From an uncultured Oscillospiraceae bacterium (GTDB lineage Bacteria > Bacillota > Clostridia > Oscillospirales > Oscillospiraceae), in contig CANQDL010000003.1 of assembly GCA_947591105.1 (NCBI GenBank), positions 1-58,413 of the forward strand: a stretch of 58,413 nt of DNA. The letters are read 5' to 3'. The position numbers were made by a program, and so were the translations under genes. The notes beneath the pieces are model-generated. The model was given only the letters and a program-made list of their open reading frames with translations. It made no database searches and was not told the DNA's origin. Positions 26,505 to 33,878 of this stretch are shown here, piece after piece. How positions within the stretch are numbered: the stretch's first letter is position 1; each line of letters starts with the position of its first letter.

Positions 26505-27411
26505 GGCTGCCACCTCCCACCAGGGAGACAAAGTAGCTCTCCAGACTCTCGTCCCGCTCCTGGATGTCCACCAGCTCGCAGCCGGCGGTCTGAAGCGCCG
26601 CCGTCAGCCGGGAGACGGGGATCTTCTGGTACACGTCCGCGGTCTCGTCGTCCAGGATCTTATACTCCGCCCCCATGCCGTCCAGCACCCGGGCCAGGGC
26701 GGCGGCGTCCGTCACCGTCAGGCGCACGCACTTGCGGCAGGCCGCCTCCAGCTCTGCGGCGGACAGTTCCTTTACCATCCGGCCCCCGTCGATGAAGCCG
26801 TAGTAGGTGGCCAGGCGGCTCAGCTCGTCCAGGATGTGGCTGGAGATGAGCACGGTGATCTGCCGCTCCCGGTTCAGGCGCAAAATGAGTTCCCGGATCT
26901 CGATGATGCCCTGGGGATCAAGGCCGTTGACCGGCTCATCCAGCACCAGAAAATCCGGGTCGCCCGCCAATGCTACGGCGATGCCCAGCCGCTGCTTCAT
27001 GCCCAGGGAGAAGTGCCGGGCTTTTTTCCTGCCCGCGCCGGCCAGGCCCACCAGCTCCAAAAGCTCCGGTATGCCCTGGTCGGAGGGCAGGCCCAGCACC
27101 CGGTACTGCTGCTTGAGATTGTCCTCGGCGGACATATCCAAATAGATGGAGGGCGTCTCCACCACCGCGCCCATCCGCCGCCGGGAGCGGTTTATATCCC
27201 GGTCGGTATTCTTGCGGCCGTAGAGCACGTACATACCCGAGGTGGGCTCCTGCAGGCCGCAGATCAGCCGGATGAGGGTGGTCTTGCCCGCTCCGTTTCG
27301 GCCCACCAGGCCGTAGACGCTCCCCCGGGGCACGCGCATGGTCAGCCCGTTCAGCGCCGTAAAATTCCGGTATCGCTTCGTCAGAGACACCGTCTGCAAA
27401 ACATATTCCAT
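26497..27411 (-). CDS. ABC transporter ATP-binding protein
   Basis: 304-residue ATPase of the BcrA/lantibiotic-immunity type. Walker A is GRNGAGKTT (about 39-47), the signature is LGMKQRLG (FSLGMKQRLGIAVAL), Walker B is FLVLDEPVNGLD, and the H-loop is ISSHILDE. A C-terminal extension of about 85 residues after the nucleotide-binding domain is typical of this branch. It overlaps the first permease gene by 8 bp. Three TTTAC direct repeats lie 40-70 bp upstream, suggesting control by the response regulator encoded just before it. Confidence 0.93.
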   Translation of the reverse strand: MEYVLQTVSLTKRYRNFTALNGLTMRVPRGSVYGLVGRNGAGKTTLIRLICGLQEPTSGMYVLYGRKNTDRDINRSRRRMGAVVETPSIYLDMSAEDNLKQQYRVLGLPSDQGIPELLELVGLAGAGRKKARHFSLGMKQRLGIAVALAGDPDFLVLDEPVNGLDPQGIIEIRELILRLNRERQITVLISSHILDELSRLATYYGFIDGGRMVKELSAAELEAACRKCVRLTVTDAAALARVLDGMGAEYKILDDETADVYQKIPVSRLTAALQTAGCELVDIQERDESLESYFVSLVGGGSHD

Positions 27412-27451
27412 GGGAAATGACCTCCTTTATGCCCCCAGGATAGCCCGGGAC

Positions 27452-27481
27452 AGTAAAGAAAGCGGTAAAGACGATTGTAAA
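27452..27481 (-). promoter_or_regulatory. Three TTTAC direct repeats upstream of the ABC genes
   Basis: On the minus strand TTTACA (27481-27476), TTTACC (27469-27464) and TTTACT (27457-27452) repeat with an exact 12-bp period. They sit in the 95-bp gap between the response regulator and the ATPase gene, followed by a -10-like TATCCT (27442-27437). Likely response-regulator binding sites. Confidence 0.5.
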
Positions 27482-27506
27482 TTTCCTCTTAGGCCCCGCT
27501 CCGGCG

Positions 27507-28202
27507 TCAGCCGGAGACGGAGGGATCGTCACGCCCCTCCTCCGGCGCGCGCAGCTTAAAGCCGATGCCCCACACGGCCTCGATCCAGTCGCCGCCGTCC
27601 AGCTGGCGGAGTTTTTTCCGCAGGTTGCTCACGTGCATTTTCAGGGAGCTCTCCGTGCAGTCCGGCGTGTCCATGCTGATCCTGTCCAGTATGACGGACT
27701 TGGTGACCACCTGGGCGGGATTGGACAGCAGCAGCTTGAGTATGGCGCACTCGGTGCGGGTCAGGCGGATCTGCCGCTGGCCCACGGCGGCGGTGCGGGT
27801 GTCCGCGTCCAGACAGAGCCCGCCGTAGGCGAACCGGCGGGCGTCCGGCGGGGGCGCCTGGCGCAGGGCCACGGCGATCCGGGCCAGAAGCTCCCGTATC
27901 TCAAAGGGCTTGGTCACATAGTCCGCCGCCCCGCCCAGCAGCAGGGACACCTTGTCCTGCACATCCACCTTGGCGGACACGACGATCACCGGGATGCCCC
28001 GCAGCCGGGGCAGCAGCTGCTCCCCGGACAGGCCCGGCAGCATCAGATCCAGCAGCGCCAGGTCGGGCACGGCCCGCTCCATCAGCAGCAGCGCCTCCGT
28101 GCCGGAATAGGCCCGGCTCACCCGGTAGCCCTCCCCGGTCAGCGCCTCGGACAGCATGTCCCCGATGTGTACGTCGTCGTCGATGATGAGGATGTGTTTC
28201 AT
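27507..28202 (-). CDS. OmpR-family response regulator of the ABC module
   Basis: 231 residues: receiver domain with Asp8/Asp9/Asp10, phospho-acceptor Asp52 (LALLDLMLPG) and YVTKPF lysine, then a winged-helix domain (LTRTECAILKLLLSN; SSLKMHVSNLRKKLR; IEAVWGIGFKL). First gene of a same-strand set with an ABC ATPase, two permeases and a histidine kinase, so it probably controls the transporter in response to the kinase. GGCGGAGGTG precedes the ATG. Confidence 0.94.
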   Translation of the reverse strand: MKHILIIDDDVHIGDMLSEALTGEGYRVSRAYSGTEALLLMERAVPDLALLDLMLPGLSGEQLLPRLRGIPVIVVSAKVDVQDKVSLLLGGAADYVTKPFEIRELLARIAVALRQAPPPDARRFAYGGLCLDADTRTAAVGQRQIRLTRTECAILKLLLSNPAQVVTKSVILDRISMDTPDCTESSLKMHVSNLRKKLRQLDGGDWIEAVWGIGFKLRAPEEGRDDPSVSG

Positions 28203-28224
28203 AGCTTCACCTCCGCCTGCCCAT

Positions 28225-28254
28225 ACTATAAGGCAAGACCCGCCGGTCTGTAAA
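28225..28254 (-). promoter_or_regulatory. Promoter of the ABC-module response regulator
   Basis: Minus-strand -35 TTTACA (28254-28249), 18-bp spacer, -10 TATAGT (28230-28225). The -35 box is itself a TTTACA hexamer like the three downstream repeats, hinting at autoregulation. Confidence 0.55.
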
Positions 28255-28259
28255 GGGTC

Positions 28260-28297
28260 AAAAAATGCCGCTCCGGGGGTGGCGCCCCGGGGCGGCG
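28260..28297 (-). terminator. Terminator of the flavodiiron gene
   Basis: Minus-strand stem GCCGCCCCGGGG / CCCCCGGAGCGGC followed by ATTTTTT, 22 bp after the fprA-like stop. Confidence 0.8.
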
Positions 28298-28318
28298 GGA
28301 AAAACGAGGATGGATCTC

Positions 28319-29482
28319 TCAGGCCAGGATGGCGTCGGCCAGCGCCTCCAGGGCGGGCATATCCCCGTCCTTGAGGGCAGAGGTGATGGTGACCACCGGC
28401 TCCACCTGGGTGATGTTCTTCATGGTGTCCACCACGGCCTTCATCGTCCTGGCGGCGCTGGGGGCCCAGGTGCCGTTTTGCAGGTAGCCCACCGTCCGGT
28501 TCTGGTACGCCTTGGCGGCCAGATGGTGGAGAAAGTCGTCCATGGGCGGGAACACGCCCCCGTCATAGGAGGAGGCGGCCAGGATCAGCTTGCCGTAGCG
28601 GAAGGCGTCCTCCACGGCCTCGGCCATGTCGTCCCTTGTCAGGTCGAAGAAGGCCACCTTTTTCGCGCCCTTCTTCTGCAGGATCTCCGCCAGCACCGTG
28701 GCCGCGTGCAGGGTGTTGCCGTGGATGGAGGCGCAGGCGATGGTCACGCCCTCGTCCTCGGGCTCGTAGCTGCTCCACAGCTGGTACTTGCCGATATAAT
28801 ACCCCAGATCATCGGTGAGGATGGGCCCGTGGAGGGGGCAGATCACGTTCACCGCCGCGCCGGAGAGCTTCTTGAGCAGGGTCTGCACCGGGCCGCCGTA
28901 CTTGCCCACGATGTTGAAATAGTACCGCCGGGCCTCGCACAGCCAGTCCTCGTCCGCATGGCGGGTGCCGAACTTGCCGAAGGCGTCAGCGGAAAAGAGC
29001 ACGCCCTCGCTGGACTCAAAGCTCACCATGGCCTCCGGCCAGTGCACCATAGGGGCCAGGAAGAAGGTCAGGGTGTGACTGCCCAGCGAGAGGGTGTCCC
29101 CCTCGCCCACGGTCACCGTCCGCTCCGCCGGCAGGGACAGGGCGGGGAAGAACTGGCCCAGCATGACGAAGGTCTTCTTGTTGCCCACCAGCTTCATATC
29201 CGGATACCGATCCGCCAGCAGCTGGATAGAGCCGGCGTGATCCGGCTCCATGTGGTGGATGACCAGATAGTCCGGGCTCTTGCCCGCCAGCGCCTCGGTG
29301 ACGTTTTCCAGCCACCGCACCGCGCCACGCTTGTCCACCGTATCCATGACGGCGATCTTCTCGTCGAAAATGATATAGGAGTTGTAGGCCATGCCGTTGG
29401 GCACGTGATACTGGCTCTCAAAAAGGTCGATGTTCTCATCGTCCACGCCCACATAGGCGACGGACTTGGTGATATACTCCAT
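28319..29482 (-). CDS. FprA family A-type flavoprotein (flavodiiron protein)
   Basis: 387 residues. The N-terminal metallo-beta-lactamase-like domain carries the diiron ligand motif H-X-E-X-D-H (HHMEPDHAGS, about residue 80), plus MVHWPEAMVSF and CPLHGPIL ligand regions; the C-terminal flavodoxin domain (from about 250, IACASIHGNTLHAA) binds FMN. Flavodiiron proteins reduce O2 to water or NO to N2O and protect strict anaerobes. The ATG at 29482 follows TTGGAGGATCC. It is a single-gene unit with a promoter at 29518-29546 and its own terminator. Confidence 0.93.
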   Translation of the reverse strand: MEYITKSVAYVGVDDENIDLFESQYHVPNGMAYNSYIIFDEKIAVMDTVDKRGAVRWLENVTEALAGKSPDYLVIHHMEPDHAGSIQLLADRYPDMKLVGNKKTFVMLGQFFPALSLPAERTVTVGEGDTLSLGSHTLTFFLAPMVHWPEAMVSFESSEGVLFSADAFGKFGTRHADEDWLCEARRYYFNIVGKYGGPVQTLLKKLSGAAVNVICPLHGPILTDDLGYYIGKYQLWSSYEPEDEGVTIACASIHGNTLHAATVLAEILQKKGAKKVAFFDLTRDDMAEAVEDAFRYGKLILAASSYDGGVFPPMDDFLHHLAAKAYQNRTVGYLQNGTWAPSAARTMKAVVDTMKNITQVEPVVTITSALKDGDMPALEALADAILA

Positions 29483-29517
29483 AGAACGGATCCTCCAATA
29501 CCCGAAATTGCAGTTCA

Positions 29518-29546
29518 ACTATAGCATTTTGTCCCGGTTTTGTAAA
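29518..29546 (-). promoter_or_regulatory. Promoter of the flavodiiron gene
   Basis: Minus-strand -35 TTTACA (29546-29541), 17-bp spacer, -10 TATAGT (29523-29518). Confidence 0.65.
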
Positions 29547-29579
29547 GCGGAGAAAATCCCGCCGTTTTGCAGAAGGGGA

Positions 29580-29608
29580 TTGCCTTTTTCCGGCAAATGT
29601 GATAAATT
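29580..29608 (+). promoter_or_regulatory. Promoter with TTGCC-N7-GGCAA inverted repeat
   Basis: -35 TTGCCT, 17-bp spacer, -10 TAAATT (29603-29608) before the four-helix membrane protein gene. TTGCC (29580-29584) and GGCAA (29592-29596) form an inverted repeat over the -35 box. The promoter at 45375-45403 has the same layout. Confidence 0.5.
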
Positions 29609-29650
29609 AAACAAGGGACTTTTGTAAAATGTAGAGAGGAATGATATTTT

Positions 29651-30064
29651 ATGAAACCAAATGCTCTTTTGAAGGTCGTCAGCATCCTGCACATCGTGTT
29701 CAGCTCCATCGCCATCGTGCTGACGCTTCTGTTCTCCACCTTCGCCGGCTCCCTGGTGTCGATGCTCTATGACGCGGCCGGTCTCGCGGGCGGCGCCAGC
29801 GCCGGATTTCTCACCGGTACCACCCTGTTCGTGGTGGCCATCCTCGGCAGCGTGCTGCATCTGGTCGCCGGCATCCTGGGCCTGAAGGCCAAGTTCACCG
29901 GCTGCAAGGTGCTGGGCATCATCCTGCTGGTGTGCACCATCATCAGCGTTGCGTTGAGCATCTCCACGTTCAACGGGGCCGCCACCATCATCGTCTGCGC
30001 CATCCTGCAGCTGATCCTTCCGGTGCTCTACGTCTGGGGCGCCTACAAGGGGCCCGCGGCGTGA
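29651..30064 (+). CDS. Four-helix small membrane protein (hypothetical)
   Basis: 137 residues with four hydrophobic segments (about 8-30, 53-77, 84-104, 109-130), few charged residues and no signal peptide. AGAGAGGA precedes the ATG. The pattern resembles small DUF4064-type membrane proteins but I cannot assign a family. It is transcribed alone between the flavodiiron gene and a convergent DUF5655 gene and has a strong terminator. Function unknown; its promoter shares an inverted repeat with that of the folate transporter gene. Confidence 0.8.
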   Translation: MKPNALLKVVSILHIVFSSIAIVLTLLFSTFAGSLVSMLYDAAGLAGGASAGFLTGTTLFVVAILGSVLHLVAGILGLKAKFTGCKVLGIILLVCTIISVALSISTFNGAATIIVCAILQLILPVLYVWGAYKGPAA

Positions 30065-30177
30065 CCGTCTGAACGGGCCGGCGCGTTCTCTATCCCCTAT
30101 GACGCAAGAGCTCCCGTCCCAGGACGGGGGCTGAAAAACAGCACCGTAAGCATTCTCTGAAACGGCGCATACAGCCG

Positions 30178-30216
30178 CAGGGCCGCCCACCGGTGGGCGG
30201 CCCTGCCGTTATTTTT
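30178..30216 (+). terminator. Terminator after the four-helix membrane protein
   Basis: Perfect 28-bp palindrome (CAGGGCCGCCCACC / GGTGGGCGGCCCTG) followed by a T-rich tail with ATTTTT. Confidence 0.82.
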
Positions 30217-30236
30217 CTGTCCGCCGGGCGGGAAGA

Positions 30237-30614
30237 TCACTTCTTATCCGCAAACACCGCGGCCTCTTCGATCCAGTCCAGCAGTTCCCCGTCTATCTGC
30301 GCCGGGGAGGATATAAGGATATGGTGCGTCCACCGCTCCGGATAGGGCTCCACCGCCCCATCGATGCGAGGGTTCTCCAGCCGCCGGCGCAGGCCGAAAC
30401 TCACCGTGATCCACTCCGCCGGCCGCTGGGCCTTCCGGCGGCTCGGGAGAAAGGACACAAAGGCAAAATTGTGCCGGTTGGCGTAGGAGATCTGGGTCTT
30501 CTGCACCCGGATGTGAACCTGGCCCACCCGCTCCAGCACCCTGGCGCGAAAGCGCTCGTACAGCGCCAGCGCCCCCGGGTGGCCGGCAAAAAAGAGGCAT
30601 TCCTCCTCTGTCAT
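30237..30614 (-). CDS. DUF5655 domain protein
   Basis: 125-residue soluble protein. The pattern VHIRVQKTQISYANRHNFAFVSFLPSRR followed by HHILISSPAQIDGELLDWIEEA matches the DUF5655 family, whose members are often fused to or found near DNA-modifying enzymes but have no settled function. The ATG at 30614 follows GGGAGGTG. It is a lone gene convergent with its upstream neighbour and divergent from the sortase gene. Confidence 0.8.
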   Translation of the reverse strand: MTEEECLFFAGHPGALALYERFRARVLERVGQVHIRVQKTQISYANRHNFAFVSFLPSRRKAQRPAEWITVSFGLRRRLENPRIDGAVEPYPERWTHHILISSPAQIDGELLDWIEEAAVFADKK

Positions 30615-30689
30615 GGCGCGTGCACCTCCCTTTGGGCAGAATTATAGAGCGACGGGCCCGGATAATAGTATCATTTTAGCGAGAAAAGA

Positions 30690-30718
30690 TTGCAAAATGG
30701 TTACAGACGTGTTATAGT
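30690..30718 (+). promoter_or_regulatory. Promoter of the sortase gene
   Basis: -35 TTGCAA, 17-bp spacer, -10 TATAGT (30713-30718). The leader holds a GC-rich hairpin (CCCCGtCCGG / CCGGgCGGGG, 30744-30766). Confidence 0.7.
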
Positions 30719-30790
30719 AGCGTTGGAAAACGACAGGATCATACCCCGTCCGGCATCCGGGCGGGGCGGGAATAAGAACAGGAGGCACAT

Positions 30791-32164
30791 ATGGCACGCC
30801 ATTTGCGTCCCGACGGAAACAGCGGCGGTTCGGGCGGCACAGATTGGCCGGAGATGGACTGGCTGGAGGATCCCCCTCAGCCCCAGGCCCCGGCACGGCG
30901 GCAGCCGCCGTCCCAGAACGCGGCCTCTCCCCGGAGCGGACAGACCCCGTCCAGGCCCCGGCAGCAGGCCCCGGCCCGCCGGCAGCAGAGCCAACAGGAG
31001 GAAATAGACTGGCAGGAGGAGACGCCCCAGCCAGCCCGCCGGCCCCAGCAGCCCCGGCAGGGGAGCGCAGCGCCCCAGTCCCGCCCCCGGCAGGGACAGA
31101 CACAGCAGCGGCCTGCCCAGCAGCGCCCTGCCCAACAGAGGCCCGTTCAGCAGCGGCCCGCCCAGCAGCGCCCTGCTCAGCAGCAGCGGCCCGCCCAACA
31201 GCGCCCTGCCCAGCAGCAGCGGGGGTATTATCAGCAGCAGCCTTACCAGCAGCAGCGGCCGGTGCGGCAGCAGCCTGCCCAGGACGCCTGGCAGCAGCCC
31301 GCCCGGAGCAGCCGGTACGTGGCAGTCGATCCGGACGATTACCGGCCCCGCCGCCGGCGCGGCAGCCGAACCCAGAACATCCTGCTCATCGTCCTGGTGG
31401 TGGTGCTGGTGGCCGGCGTGCTGGTGGCCGGCGGAAAGCTGGGCTCCGCCCTGCTCAACTACCGCCGGGATCGTACGGCCTATAACGATCTGGCCGACGA
31501 GGCCCTGTCCGGCCTGGCGGAACCCAACGCCACTACCAGTCCCGACCAGCAGGTCGATCCCAACGCGGGCCAGCAGACCCAGTCCGAGGCCCCCTTCGCG
31601 GTGAACTGGGACTATCTGCGCAGCGTCAACAGCGACGTGGTGGGCTGGATCTACTGCGCCGGCACCCAGATCAACTACCCGGTGGTGCAGACCTTCGACA
31701 ACGAGTTCTATCTGCACCGGGATTTCACCTCCCAGCAGCCCAACACCTCCGGCACGCTGTTTGTCGATCCCAACGCCACCCTGGGCGTCACCTACAGCAA
31801 CTATATCATCTACGGCCACAACATGAAGGACGGCTCCATGTTCGCCACCATCGAGGACTACGTGGCCCAGAGCTACTATGACGAGCACCCGGTGATGTAC
31901 TATCTGACCCCCACCCAGAACTACCGGATCGACCTGATCGCCGGACGCATCGTGGAATCCACCCTGGACAACTACCCCGGCTATTTCAGCAACGACCAGG
32001 AGTTCAGCAACTATCTCAACGACATCACCTCCCACTCCTTCTTTGGCACCCACGCCGGGGTCAACACGGGCTATCAGCTCGTCACCATGTCCACCTGCGA
32101 CTACTCCGGCAACTACAACGACCCCCGCTTCCTGCTCCAGGGTATGCTGGTGCCCATCCAGTGA
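30791..32164 (+). CDS. Class B sortase with long QP-rich cytoplasmic N-terminus
   Basis: 457 residues. The catalytic domain (about 275-457) has His343 (IIYGHNM), Cys436 (MSTCDYS) and Arg446 (NDPRFLLQG), the sortase triad in class B arrangement. Sortase B enzymes link proteins to peptidoglycan at NPQTN-like motifs. A single membrane helix lies at about 196-218. The preceding 195 residues, predicted cytoplasmic, are low complexity: tandem RPAQQ/QRPAQQQ units at about 105-150 and a basic RPRRRRGSR stretch before the helix. Known class B sortases have only a short N-terminal tail, so this extension is unusual. GGAGGCAC precedes the ATG. No substrate protein with a sorting signal is in the window. 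Confidence 0.93.
   Translation: MARHLRPDGNSGGSGGTDWPEMDWLEDPPQPQAPARRQPPSQNAASPRSGQTPSRPRQQAPARRQQSQQEEIDWQEETPQPARRPQQPRQGSAAPQSRPRQGQTQQRPAQQRPAQQRPVQQRPAQQRPAQQQRPAQQRPAQQQRGYYQQQPYQQQRPVRQQPAQDAWQQPARSSRYVAVDPDDYRPRRRRGSRTQNILLIVLVVVLVAGVLVAGGKLGSALLNYRRDRTAYNDLADEALSGLAEPNATTSPDQQVDPNAGQQTQSEAPFAVNWDYLRSVNSDVVGWIYCAGTQINYPVVQTFDNEFYLHRDFTSQQPNTSGTLFVDPNATLGVTYSNYIIYGHNMKDGSMFATIEDYVAQSYYDEHPVMYYLTPTQNYRIDLIAGRIVESTLDNYPGYFSNDQEFSNYLNDITSHSFFGTHAGVNTGYQLVTMSTCDYSGNYNDPRFLLQGMLVPIQ
31103..31230 (+). repeat. In-gene tandem repeat coding for RPAQQ units
   Basis: About eight imperfect 15- or 18-bp units of the type CAGCAGCGGCCYGCC encode Gln-Gln-(Gln)-Arg-Pro-Ala inside the sortase N-terminus. 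Unit changes keep the frame, so length could vary without breaking the gene. Confidence 0.75.
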
Positions 32165-32174
32165 CCGCGATATA

Positions 32175-32212
32175 AAAATGGCCGCGGGCCGTCTCTCCCG
32201 AGACGGCCCGCG
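32175..32212 (-). terminator. Terminator for the M28 peptidase transcript
   Basis: Perfect 13-bp stem CGCGGGCCGTCTC / GAGACGGCCCGCG with a 4-nt loop. On the minus strand it is followed by ATTTTTAT, so it ends transcripts coming from the peptidase gene and lies just past the sortase stop. Confidence 0.75.
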
Positions 32213-32213
32213 C

Positions 32214-32397
32214 TGAGCTTGTCAAAAAACGAGTTCTTTGACCGCTCGATACAATCTGCTCGGCGGGAGTGAATCCCGCCGGCATAATCCAAAAGCCTGA
32301 TGTATTGCGGCTTTTGGATTGACGCGCGGCCTGCCGCGCGGCTCGGCCTGACCGGCCTTCGCTCCCCTCTCATCCATTCTTTGACAGTTTGGTTTTT
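32214..32397. repeat. Hairpin-rich non-coding element
   Basis: No gene. At least three stem-loops in a row: GGCGGGA/TCCCGCC (32261-32279), ATCCAAAAGCC/GGCTTTTGGAT (32287-32319) and GCGCGGC/GCCGCGC (32324-32340). A 9-bp direct repeat TTCTTTGAC (32234-32242 and 32377-32385) flanks the core. It lies in the 3' untranslated region of the minus-strand peptidase transcript. It looks like a small mobile or structured RNA element. Confidence 0.5.
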
Positions 32398-33621
32398 TCA
32401 CTTTTTCTCCCGCTTGCGGTTGAGGTAATAGTCCAGTTTCTCCTTCATGTTCTCCGGCATCTCCCGGCCCACGGGACAGCGGACAGCGTTGGCCATCCGC
32501 TCGGCGAAGGCGGTGATGAAGGCCGTGTCCGCCTGCATCTGCTCCCCCCGGAGAAGGGCGGCTGTGTCGTAGCTGTTGTGGATGGTGGCGGTGTTGTGGC
32601 TGGCCAGCCGGGCAAAGGAGACGGCCGGCACGCCCTTGTCGGCAAGGGGCGTGGAATCGCTGGAATAGACCCCCTGCCGGGGCTCTATGCCGAAGCCCAG
32701 CTCCGAGGCCATGTAGCCGATGTAGTGCACCAGCTTCTCCTCGCCGGTGACGCAGGCGATGAATTTGCCCATCACCGAGCCGATCATGTCCAGGTTGATG
32801 CACAGCGCGCAGTCCTTCAGCTGCTGCTCATGGGCGGCGGCATAGGCCTTGGAGCCCAGCAGCCCCCGCTCCTCGCTGCCGCACCAGACAAAGCGCAGTC
32901 CGTACCGGTGGGGCGCGCGGGAAAAGTGCTCCGCCATGGCAAGCAGGCCGGCGCTGCCGGACATGTTGTCATAGGCCCCCTGGGAGAGGCTGGTGGAGTC
33001 ATAGTGGGCGGTGAAGAGGATATACTCCTGCCGCAGGCCGGGAAGCTCCAGCACCACGTTCTGGGACTGGCCCTGGTACTGCTCCTGCTCCAGGACGATC
33101 TGTCCGTTCTTCGCGCCGCTGCGGATCAGCTCGATGGCCGTTTTGGCGTTGATGTTCACCCCAGGGATCGTCCGTCCCTGGCTGACATAGCTGCGCAGCT
33201 CCCGCTGGTCGATCTCCCAGTCGGTATAGTTGGCGTCCCCGGAGTAGGTGACAAAGCCCACCGCGCCGTTTTCCAGCAGATCCTGATAGAGCCAATAGCC
33301 CAGATACCCGTCCACCATCACGATCTTTCCCCGGCATTCGGCCAGAGAGCAGGCGTCGGTGTTGGGCAGATACAGAAACGGCGCCTGCACCTGGCCGCTG
33401 CCCGCGCACAGATACCCCTTACAGGAAACCTCCCGCCCGTCCACGGTCAGACTGGCCCGGCTTATGTCCGCCATATCCACCGCAAAGGGCTCTATGGCTG
33501 TCTGGCCATAGGCCCGGCACCGCTGAGCAATGTACTCCGCGCACCGCCGCTCCTCCGGACTGCCGCCTGTGCGCACATAGGCCGTCTCCGCAAAGATCTG
33601 CATAAATTCTTCCGGCCGCAT
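32398..33621 (-). CDS. M28 family zinc aminopeptidase
   Basis: 407 residues. The co-catalytic zinc site is complete: His in TAHYDST, Asp in AYDNMSGSAG, Glu-Glu in CGSEERGLLGS, Asp in NLDMIGS and His in HNSYDT. Residues 60-190 form an inserted PA-like domain. There is no signal peptide, so it probably acts in the cytoplasm on peptides. The ATG at 33621 is weakly preceded by GAGGTGTG. A good promoter lies at 33662-33690 in the gap shared with the divergent hybrid kinase. Confidence 0.9.
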   Translation of the reverse strand: MRPEEFMQIFAETAYVRTGGSPEERRCAEYIAQRCRAYGQTAIEPFAVDMADISRASLTVDGREVSCKGYLCAGSGQVQAPFLYLPNTDACSLAECRGKIVMVDGYLGYWLYQDLLENGAVGFVTYSGDANYTDWEIDQRELRSYVSQGRTIPGVNINAKTAIELIRSGAKNGQIVLEQEQYQGQSQNVVLELPGLRQEYILFTAHYDSTSLSQGAYDNMSGSAGLLAMAEHFSRAPHRYGLRFVWCGSEERGLLGSKAYAAAHEQQLKDCALCINLDMIGSVMGKFIACVTGEEKLVHYIGYMASELGFGIEPRQGVYSSDSTPLADKGVPAVSFARLASHNTATIHNSYDTAALLRGEQMQADTAFITAFAERMANAVRCPVGREMPENMKEKLDYYLNRKREKK

Positions 33622-33661
33622 CAGATCACACCTCGCAAATCACAGATTTTTGACAGGTGCT

Positions 33662-33690
33662 ATTGTACCACGTTCCCGGCAGCAGGACAA
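33662..33690 (-). promoter_or_regulatory. Promoter of the M28 peptidase gene
   Basis: Minus-strand -35 TTGTCC (33690-33685), 17-bp spacer, -10 TACAAT (33667-33662). Confidence 0.65.
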
Positions 33691-33784
33691 GCCCGGATCG
33701 CGCCCCGGGAGAACAGCGGGCCCATCCATCGGATCGCTAATGGATAAGACAATGAAACTTGATGAAAAAATGAATGACCGGCGG

Positions 33785-33813
33785 TTGATATATTCCCCCG
33801 TTCATGGTAAAAT
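33785..33813 (+). promoter_or_regulatory. Promoter of the hybrid histidine kinase gene
   Basis: -35 TTGATA, 17-bp spacer, -10 TAAAAT (33808-33813), 65 bp before the start codon. Confidence 0.7.
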
Positions 33814-33878
33814 ACACGAATACACTGCGGTGGATCAACGCTCTTCCCCCTGGGAACAGATGAAGGAGAAGTCATTTT

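Noticed and set aside
31103-31230. Repeat run considered as a CRISPR-like array
   Set aside because: Units are 15-18 bp, contiguous and without spacers, and translate in frame to RPAQQ inside the sortase gene.
32113-32373. 86-codon minus-strand frame in the hairpin-rich element
   Set aside because: It runs through the stem-loops and overlaps the sortase 3' end. No ribosome site and no plausible fold; better explained as read-through of a repeat.
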